NCBI GenBank assembly: GCA_900544235.1
Contig: UQUL01000057.1
Coordinates: 1 to 10,703, forward strand
Reading direction: 5' to 3'
Origin: an uncultured Collinsella sp.
GTDB lineage: Bacteria; Actinomycetota; Coriobacteriia; Coriobacteriales; Coriobacteriaceae
DNA length: 10,703 nucleotides
Position 1 is the first letter of the stretch, and the number at the start of each line of letters is the position of its first letter. The notes beneath the pieces are model-generated. The model saw only the letters and a list, made by a program, of their open reading frames with translations. It had not been told where the DNA came from and did not search any database. Below are positions 1 through 4,307 of the stretch, in pieces. A program made the position numbers and the translations under genes.

Positions 1-106
1 CATGACCAGAAGGTCTATGCCTTGCCTTTTTCATGCCAACTTGTTCGCTCTGGACGTCGCTCGCTGTCCGTCCTCTACCTGCGGCGTTGCCGGAGTAGGG
101 TAGTTT

Positions 107-155
107 GGCACTTGGGGACGTTCCTTTTGTGCCGGCACTTTGGGACACTCCTTGT
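107..155. repeat. Imperfect tandem repeat with GGGAC core
   Basis: Two units align: 107-130 and 134-155. Both begin GGCACTT, carry GGGAC and then TCC, and end TTGT, with a few substitutions and a 2-base length difference. They are joined by the palindrome GTGCCGGCAC (129-138). The second unit runs into a hairpin at 145-164 (CTCCT-TGTC-AGGAG core). This resembles short repetitive intergenic palindromes of GC-rich bacteria; no function can be assigned. Confidence 0.5.
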
Positions 156-271
156 CAGGAGAGTGATGCAAGGGACTCGTCCTTTACTTTACTGAGATAA
201 AGTGAACGCGCAGATTCGTAACCCACTCGCAACCGTTCTATGGCACGATATTGAACGAATGTATGCTATGC

Positions 272-298
272 GCCCAAATCTTTTGGGCAGAGTGGGAG
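272..298 (+). promoter_or_regulatory. Leader hairpin and ribosome binding site of hydratase
   Basis: A perfect 7-bp inverted repeat, GCCCAAA-TCT-TTTGGGC (272-288), lies just before GGGAG (294-298), which sits 5 nt before the ATG at 304. The Shine-Dalgarno match at normal spacing is the main reason for choosing 304 as the start; the GTG at 202 has no comparable site. The hairpin has no T-tract, so it is not a terminator. Confidence 0.55.
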
Positions 299-303
299 AC
301 AGT

Positions 304-2604
304 ATGGTCAAGCTGTACGAGGACGGCATCTACCTGCGCGGCGGCAGCGAGGTTGTGCCTGCGGCCGAGGCCGCCGAGCGCGGTATTACGCAGACGCCCG
401 AGGATGCCAAGCGCGGCACCATCGCGTATTCGATTCTCCAGGCACACAATACGTCCGGCGACCCCGAGGCGCTCAAGATTCGCTTCGATGCCATGGCGAG
501 CCATGACATCACCTTTGTCGGCATCATCCAGACGGCGCGCGCCTCGGGCATGGAGCAGTTCCCGCTGCCTTACGTGCTCACCAACTGCCATAACTCGCTG
601 TGCGCCGTGGGCGGCACCATCAACGAGGACGACCACGTCTTTGGCCTTTCCGCGGCCAAGAAGTACGGCGGCATTTTCGTCCCGCCGCACATCGCCGTCA
701 TCCACTCCTTTATGCGTGAGAACTTCGCCGGTTGCGGCAAGATGATCTTGGGTTCCGACTCGCACACCCGCTACGGCGCCCTGGGCACCATGGCCGTGGG
801 CGAGGGCGGCGGCGAGTTGGCCAAACAGCTGCTGCGCGACACCTACGACGTTGCCTATCCCGGCGTCGTCGCCATCTACCTCACGGGCGCCCCACGCCCC
901 GGCGTCGGTCCGCACGATGTGGCGCTCGCCATCATCCGCGCCGTCTTTGCCAAGGGCTACGTCAAGAACAAGGTCATGGAGTTTGTGGGCCCCGGCATCG
1001 CGAGTATGACGACCGACTACCGCAACGGCGTCGACGTCATGACTACCGAGACCACCTGCCTTTCCTCCATTTGGGCAACTGACGAGGACACACACGCGTT
1101 TTTGACCATGCACGGCCGCGGCGACGACTACCGCGAGCTCAAGCCCGCCGATGTTGCCTACTACGACGGTTGCGTCGAGGTCGACCTGTCGAGCATTAAG
1201 CCCATGATCGCGCTGCCGTTCCATCCTTCCAATGGCTTTGAGATCGACGAGCTCAACGAGAACCTCGAGGACATCCTGCACGAGGTGGAGCTCGAGGCCG
1301 CCAAGATCGGCGAGGGCAAGACACACTTTAGCCTGCTCGACAAGATCGTCGACGGCAAGCTGCACGTGCAGCAGGGCGTTATCGCCGGCTGCTCGGGCGG
1401 CAACTACGACTCCGTGGTCCAGGCTGCTCGCGTGCTCAAGGGCGCTAACACCGGCTGCGGCGAGTTCTCGCTGTCGGTCTATCCCACGAGCCAGCCCGTG
1501 GCACTCGAGCTTACACGCCGCGGCTACATCTACGACCTTATGGAGGCCGGCGCGATTGTGCGCACGGCATTCTGCGGCCCGTGCTTCGGCGCCGGCGACA
1601 CGCCTGCCAACAACGGCCTTTCGATCCGCCACACCACGCGCAACTTCCCCAACCGCGAGGGTTCCAAGCCGGGTAATGGCCAGCTGAGCGCCGTGGCCCT
1701 GATGGACGCCCGCTCCATTGCGGCGACGGCTGCCAACGGCGGCATCCTGACGCCGGCGACCGACCTGCCCGAGGAGACTTGGGACGAGGCCTGCGAGTAC
1801 ACCTTTGACGATGCGCCGTACAAGAAGCGCGTGTACTGGGGCTTTGGCAAGGCGGAGCCTGCCGACGAGCTGGTCGAGGGTCCCAACATCAAGCCGTGGC
1901 CCGCGATGGAGCCCCTCGGCGACGACATCCTGCTTAAGGTGTGCTCCAAGATCATGGACCCGGTCACCACGACCGACGAGCTTATTCCTTCGGGCGAGAC
2001 GAGTTCCTTCCGCTCCAACCCGCTGGGTCTGGCCGAGTTTACGCTCAGCCGTCGCGATCCGGCCTACGTGGGTCGTTCCAAGGAGGTCGACGCCGTGGAG
2101 AAGCGCCGCGTGGCCGGTGAGGCCGCAGGCGACCTGGCGGCAATCGATGCCGAGCTTGCCAGCGTGTTTGAGGCGCTGGCCGGTGCGGGCGTCGCGGCAG
2201 ACGCCAAGGCGACCGAGTACGGCTCCATGCTCTATGCCAAAAAGCCCGGTGACGGTTCTGCCCGCGAGCAGGCCGCGAGCTGCCAGCGCGTAATTGGCGG
2301 CCTGGCCAACATCGTCCACGAGTACGCCACCAAGCGCTATCGCTCCAACGTGATGAACTGGGGCATGGTGCCCTTCCAGATGGAGGCCGAGCCCAACTTT
2401 GAGGTGGGCGACTACGTCTTTGTGCCGGGTATCCGCGCCGCGCTCGATGGCGACCTGAAGGGCATCGCCGCCTACGTGGTGCGCGCCGATGGTGCGGTCG
2501 AGCAGATTGAGCTCTACATTGCCGATATGACGGCAGAGGAGCGTGCCATCGTCAAGGCTGGCTGCCTGATCAACTACAACAAGTTCAAGGCAGCTGCCGA
2601 GTAA
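304..2604 (+). CDS. Aconitase-superfamily hydratase, YbhJ-like
   Basis: The 766-residue product is a cytoplasmic Fe-S (de)hydratase of the aconitase superfamily, close in type to E. coli YbhJ, whose substrate is not established. Seen directly (numbering from ATG 304): SDSHT at 152-155, matching the aconitase DSHT motif; the first cluster cysteine in AGCSGGNYDS (C363); CGPC with C424 and C427; RNFPNREGSKPG after it; and in the C-terminal swivel domain GSAREQA (S652, R654), matching aconitase GSSREHA. The 61-residue gap between the first two cysteines is close to the 63 of mitochondrial aconitase (Cys358, 421, 424). The aconitase TDH-I-S motif is TDELIPSG here, so the His is Glu. All three cluster ligands are kept, so it is probably active, but citrate/isocitrate should not be assumed. 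Start 304 is favoured over GTG 202 on RBS and codon use. It seems monocistronic. Confidence 0.88.
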   Translation: MVKLYEDGIYLRGGSEVVPAAEAAERGITQTPEDAKRGTIAYSILQAHNTSGDPEALKIRFDAMASHDITFVGIIQTARASGMEQFPLPYVLTNCHNSLCAVGGTINEDDHVFGLSAAKKYGGIFVPPHIAVIHSFMRENFAGCGKMILGSDSHTRYGALGTMAVGEGGGELAKQLLRDTYDVAYPGVVAIYLTGAPRPGVGPHDVALAIIRAVFAKGYVKNKVMEFVGPGIASMTTDYRNGVDVMTTETTCLSSIWATDEDTHAFLTMHGRGDDYRELKPADVAYYDGCVEVDLSSIKPMIALPFHPSNGFEIDELNENLEDILHEVELEAAKIGEGKTHFSLLDKIVDGKLHVQQGVIAGCSGGNYDSVVQAARVLKGANTGCGEFSLSVYPTSQPVALELTRRGYIYDLMEAGAIVRTAFCGPCFGAGDTPANNGLSIRHTTRNFPNREGSKPGNGQLSAVALMDARSIAATAANGGILTPATDLPEETWDEACEYTFDDAPYKKRVYWGFGKAEPADELVEGPNIKPWPAMEPLGDDILLKVCSKIMDPVTTTDELIPSGETSSFRSNPLGLAEFTLSRRDPAYVGRSKEVDAVEKRRVAGEAAGDLAAIDAELASVFEALAGAGVAADAKATEYGSMLYAKKPGDGSAREQAASCQRVIGGLANIVHEYATKRYRSNVMNWGMVPFQMEAEPNFEVGDYVFVPGIRAALDGDLKGIAAYVVRADGAVEQIELYIADMTAEERAIVKAGCLINYNKFKAAAE

Positions 2605-2620
2605 CGCACTTAATTGTCCG

Positions 2621-2691
2621 CCCGGGGCCACACCTTTCCCTCGTGCTCACGCGCTTCGCGAGGGTCGCCCGAGGGAAAGGTGTGGCCGGGG
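2621..2691. terminator. Long GC-rich hairpin between convergent genes
   Basis: An 18-bp perfect inverted repeat, GGCCACACCTTTCCCTCG at 2626-2643 with its complement at 2670-2687, is extended by CCC/GGG with a bulge. The loop itself contains CGCGCTTCGCG. It lies 17 nt after the hydratase stop and about 80 nt before the stop of the convergent reverse gene, so it may end transcription from either side. There is no T-run on either strand, so it could equally be a REP-type palindrome or an mRNA-stabilising hairpin. Confidence 0.5.
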
Positions 2692-2700
2692 CTACCGCGA

Positions 2701-2729
2701 CGTTCTCGTTGGGTCTTGAGGGGCGCTAA
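2701..2729. repeat. 29-bp direct repeat, copy 1
   Basis: Begins CGTTCTCGTTGGGTC and ends CGCTAA. Matches 3787-3815 at 28 of 29 positions in the same orientation, 1086 bp away (G2723 versus A3809). The two copies flank the reverse gene 2773-3420 and the AT-richer sequence upstream of it. Function unknown. Confidence 0.8.
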
Positions 2730-2772
2730 TAATTGACCGGGACCACCACAAAGTTGCCTGCCCGGCGGGACC

Positions 2773-3420
2773 TTATTTCGATGGGGTCCAGGTTATTTCA
2801 TCGTCAAATAGCCAAGTGCGTGACGAGCCACTGTTGCGCGCTGTCTGCGGATCGGGCTCGCAAGTTTGTTCGTAGGCATCTTCGGTACACCGATCCATAA
2901 AATCGACGACTGCCGTCTGGTCGCCCTCCATGACGTAGATTACGTCGCCATCCGAGATATAGACCCCCGGTCCTTCATTGTCCACGTAGCCGGGGTCGTA
3001 TGAGACGTTGCACAATCTGCTCCCGTTTGCCGCATCGAGCTCAAGGGTCGAATAATACCCGCCAACCATTTGGCCATTCTTGGCTCGATATATTGCGGCG
3101 CCGTACCATCGCTTAAACGTCTTGCCTTTGAGTAAACTGGTTGCCTTGCCGATAAGCTGCTCATCTTGGGTATAGCGCGTGGCTCCAAGTTCGATTCGGG
3201 GATAGTTACTGACCCCAAGCGCTGCGGGCGTACCGTCGAAATCGACGGTGATTGAATCGGGTTTGATGATATCGGTGAGGATTTCGATGGGGTAGCTTAC
3301 GGTTTCAACCGCCGCCTGCGTTGCCGAGGCAGGGAGAAATGCGAGATAGATAATGCCCACGCCGACTGCGGTAATTGCAAACGCTAAGACGAGCAGGCCG
3401 ATATAGGTGGAGCGTTTCAC
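2773..3420 (-). CDS. Small membrane-anchored extracytoplasmic protein, family unknown
   Basis: The 215-residue protein begins MKRSTYIGLLVLAFAI: two basic residues, then one hydrophobic segment (about residues 6-29) acting as signal anchor or uncleaved signal. The remainder (about 35-215) is soluble, with alternating beta-like stretches, many Tyr and Gly, and three Cys (137, 178, 187); an extracytoplasmic position is inferred. I recognise no family or catalytic motif. The GTG at 3420 is chosen because GAGGT lies 7 nt upstream (3428-3432) and the Lys-Arg then starts the signal; an ATG at 3447 in frame lacks a good site. Codon use is less GC-biased than in the hydratase or clpB, hinting at acquisition or weak selection. 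It is convergent with the hydratase and flanked by copies of a 29-bp direct repeat. A second anchored protein of different sequence lies at 9010-10506. Confidence 0.65.
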   Translation of the reverse strand: MKRSTYIGLLVLAFAITAVGVGIIYLAFLPASATQAAVETVSYPIEILTDIIKPDSITVDFDGTPAALGVSNYPRIELGATRYTQDEQLIGKATSLLKGKTFKRWYGAAIYRAKNGQMVGGYYSTLELDAANGSRLCNVSYDPGYVDNEGPGVYISDGDVIYVMEGDQTAVVDFMDRCTEDAYEQTCEPDPQTARNSGSSRTWLFDDEITWTPSK

Positions 3421-3539
3421 GGCGGGTACCTCGCAAACAGTATGCATTCATAAAGATAAGTGATACCAGCTTACGACAATATTCAAAAGAAAGCGATCGG
3501 TCGAAATGACGGGGCGAAAATGCCCTATTGGGCTTCGAT

Positions 3540-3589
3540 TTGACCTCTAATAGGAATATTTGTCCCACTCATTCTGGGCGAGAGGTCAA
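3540..3589. repeat. Inverted repeat TTGACCTCT / AGAGGTCAA
   Basis: Perfect 9-bp arms (3540-3548 and 3581-3589) enclose 32 nt, which contain a smaller CCCA/TGGG pair (3564-3567, 3575-3578). It lies upstream of the reverse gene 2773-3420 and of the 9-bp repeats. It could be a cruciform-like element or a protein-binding dyad; nothing in the sequence decides. Confidence 0.5.
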
Positions 3590-3624
3590 TAATTGAGTCC
3601 ACGAGTTTTGAGCGATACTCTTCT

Positions 3625-3660
3625 CACTAAACTCACTATTTTCACTATAAGCACTATAAA
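3625..3660 (+). repeat. Four tandem 9-bp repeats (CACTA + 4 mostly A/T bases)
   Basis: CACTA recurs at 3625, 3634, 3643 and 3652, exactly every 9 bp, each followed by four mostly A/T bases. The last unit holds TATAAA (3655-3660), a plausible -10 box for forward transcription toward the terminator at 3834-3864. Direct repeats of this size are usual for iteron-like or operator arrays, but no cognate protein is identified. Confidence 0.65.
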
Positions 3661-3786
3661 TACGATAGGGGGACGACGAGAACAATGTGACGTGCGATAG
3701 CTAAGCCGTTTAAGCCGGACTTTGACCTTGAATCTCTGCCTCTATCTGTGCGAACGGGCTATTGTCGGTTCTCGATTCCATCGCTG

Positions 3787-3815
3787 CGTTCTCGTTGGGT
3801 CTTGAGGGACGCTAA
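3787..3815. repeat. 29-bp direct repeat, copy 2
   Basis: Same sequence and orientation as 2701-2729, with one mismatch. Its ends can fold together weakly (GCGTTCTC with GAGGGACGC). The heptamer GTTCTCG within it also occurs 20 bp upstream (3768-3774), and its complement CGAGAAC lies at 3677-3683, so a forward RNA here could form alternative stems. Confidence 0.8.
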
Positions 3816-3833
3816 GAAATGGACTTGCTTGAT

Positions 3834-3864
3834 GCCGCCTCTGTTATCGGGGCGGCTTCTTTTT
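3834..3864 (+). terminator. Probable rho-independent terminator
   Basis: GCCGCC (3834-3839) pairs with GGCGGC (3851-3856) around a loop of about 10 nt, followed by TTCTTTTT. It faces forward, yet no complete forward gene lies between the reverse gene and this point. It therefore implies a short forward transcript starting near the 9-bp repeats, or a relic of a lost gene. Confidence 0.6.
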
Positions 3865-3872
3865 GTCGAAAA

Positions 3873-3905
3873 CCGCCACAAAGGGGACAGGCGCCTTTGT
3901 GGCGG
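3873..3905. repeat. REP-like hairpin with GGGGACAGG loop
   Basis: Perfect 12-bp arms, CCGCCACAAAGG (3873-3884) and CCTTTGTGGCGG (3894-3905), enclose a 9-nt loop so that the top reads AGGGGACAGGCG. Stem-loops with a GGGGACAGG core are common dispersed intergenic palindromes, often linked to REP-associated tyrosine transposases. That link is from general knowledge; no transposase is in this window. Confidence 0.6.
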
Positions 3906-3913
3906 CTCGATTT

Positions 3914-4131
3914 GTCTTAATCTGTAACACCTTGGCCGCTAAAAGTGGGCCCGGTGTTACAGATTTAGATTTTCGATTCGGGTGTCTTCTGTTCGTCTCG
4001 ATTTGTAACAGATAGAGCTCTATTTGCCGAGTAGATGTTACAGATTGAGACAAACGGGTGCCGCTGAACAATTCGTCTCGATTTGTAACATCTGGAGCCA
4101 GAAACGGTCGATAGATGTTACAGATTGAGAC
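3914..4131. repeat. Array of three 57-bp palindromes, about 80-bp period
   Basis: Units lie at 3914-3970, 3995-4051 and 4075-4131. Each has arms built on (GTCTC)AATCTGTAACA and its complement TGTTACAGATT(GAGAC). Unit 1 has 13-bp perfect core arms (3919-3931, 3953-3965). Unit 2 has 16-bp arms and unit 3 has 19-bp arms, in both of which the only departures are two G-T pairs that would still pair in RNA. The loops differ completely; loop 2 holds the palindrome ATAGAGCTCTAT (4012-4023). Starts are 81 and 80 bp apart. Arms conserved while loops vary points to selection on, or copying of, the stem. The array ends 176 bp before clpB. Confidence 0.8.
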
Positions 4132-4193
4132 GGTAGCGCACCTGTGCGGCGGCGGGCCGACATCTTTACCCCTATCTCTCAATCACTCAGAAA

Positions 4194-4229
4194 ATCTTAT
4201 ATATAGAGACTTAGATTTGTGTATAAGAT
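4194..4229 (+). promoter_or_regulatory. Dyad in the probable clpB promoter
   Basis: ATCTTATA (4194-4201) and TATAAGAT (4222-4229) form a perfect 8-bp inverted repeat separated by 20 nt. The right arm supplies TATAAG, a fair -10 box; TTATAT (4198-4203) at 18-nt spacing is a poor -35. I see neither a CIRCE element (TTAGCACTC-N9-GAGTGCTAA) nor a HAIR site (CTTGAGT-N7-ACTCAAG), the usual operators of clpB. The dyad may be the site of another regulator. Confidence 0.4.
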
Positions 4230-4268
4230 CGTACAAAGCTGGCAACAATACTTCTCGAACAACGTGAA

Positions 4269-4304
4269 GCCGCCCCGTAGGGCGGCCACCCCAAGAGAGG
4301 TGAT
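4269..4304 (+). promoter_or_regulatory. clpB leader hairpin and ribosome binding site
   Basis: GCCGCCC-CGTA-GGGCGGC (4269-4286) is a perfect 7-bp hairpin with a tetraloop. Directly after it, CACC (4287-4290) can pair with GGTG (4299-4302), which is part of the strong ribosome binding site GAGAGGTGAT (4295-4304) ahead of ATG 4308. The second, weak stem would stack on the first and partly cover the site. Confidence 0.55.
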
Positions 4305-4307
4305 TCC

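Larger units (their letters stand above)
1..303. other. Gene-free leader region of the hydratase gene
   Basis: No convincing coding sequence is visible. The stretch contains an imperfect tandem repeat (107-155), a small inverted repeat ACTTTA-N6-TAAAGT (186-203) and a hairpin (272-288). The frame of the downstream hydratase stays open back to a GTG at 202. However, codons 202-303 use CCA, CTA, CGA, AGA, GGA and AAT, which the hydratase itself avoids, so I read this part as an untranslated leader. A GATAAA at 196-201 could be a -10 box, but no -35 partner is seen. Confidence 0.5.
3691..3927 (+). other. Open frame without usable start; possible gene remnant or untranslated RNA
   Basis: This frame is open for 78 codons from just after an ATG-TGA pair (3685-3690) to TAA at 3925. 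It begins RAIAKPFKPDFDLESLPL, which reads like natural protein, but the only nearby ATG (3685) is followed at once by TGA. A GGGGG stretch (3668-3672) lies upstream. A terminator-like hairpin (3834-3864) falls inside the frame, and the tail runs through the REP-like palindrome. Either it is the 5' stub of a decayed gene (the opening loosely recalls the start of Fic-family proteins, weak resemblance only) or the tract is an untranslated RNA. Confidence 0.2.
3421..4307. other. Structured gene-free region between the anchored-protein gene and clpB
   Basis: About 890 bases without a convincing gene. From left to right it holds: a small hairpin GCCC-TATT-GGGC (3522-3533); an inverted repeat (3540-3589); four 9-bp tandem repeats (3625-3660); an open frame without start (3691-3927); a 29-bp repeat copy (3787-3815); a T-tailed hairpin (3834-3864); a REP-like hairpin (3873-3905); three 57-bp palindromes (3914-4131); and the clpB promoter and leader (4194-4307). 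Promoters for the reverse gene must lie near 3440-3490, where a TTGAAT is visible on the reverse strand, but no good -10 partner. Confidence 0.6.

Noticed and set aside
238..2631. 797-codon open frame on the reverse strand opposite the hydratase
   Set aside because: It mirrors a GC-rich coding gene whose third positions keep the opposite frame open. It lacks recognisable domains, while the forward frame has all aconitase motifs.
2701..2729. Integron attC-like site because of GTTGGGT
   Set aside because: Only the single core-like heptamer is present, with no paired second core or imperfect stem of attC type, and no integrase in the window.
3421..3447. Upstream ATG at 3447 as the start of the reverse anchored protein
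   Set aside because: It would add MHTVCEVPA before the Lys-Arg that normally opens a signal anchor and has no good ribosome binding site, whereas GTG 3420 has GAGGT at 7 nt.
3914..4131. CRISPR array
   Set aside because: Only three units, and the conserved parts are inverted arms around variable loops rather than direct repeats with uniform spacers. No cas gene is nearby.
3844..4182. 112-codon reverse-strand frame across the palindrome array
   Set aside because: It runs straight through the hairpins and repeats, its composition follows the repeats, and it has no convincing ribosome binding site.
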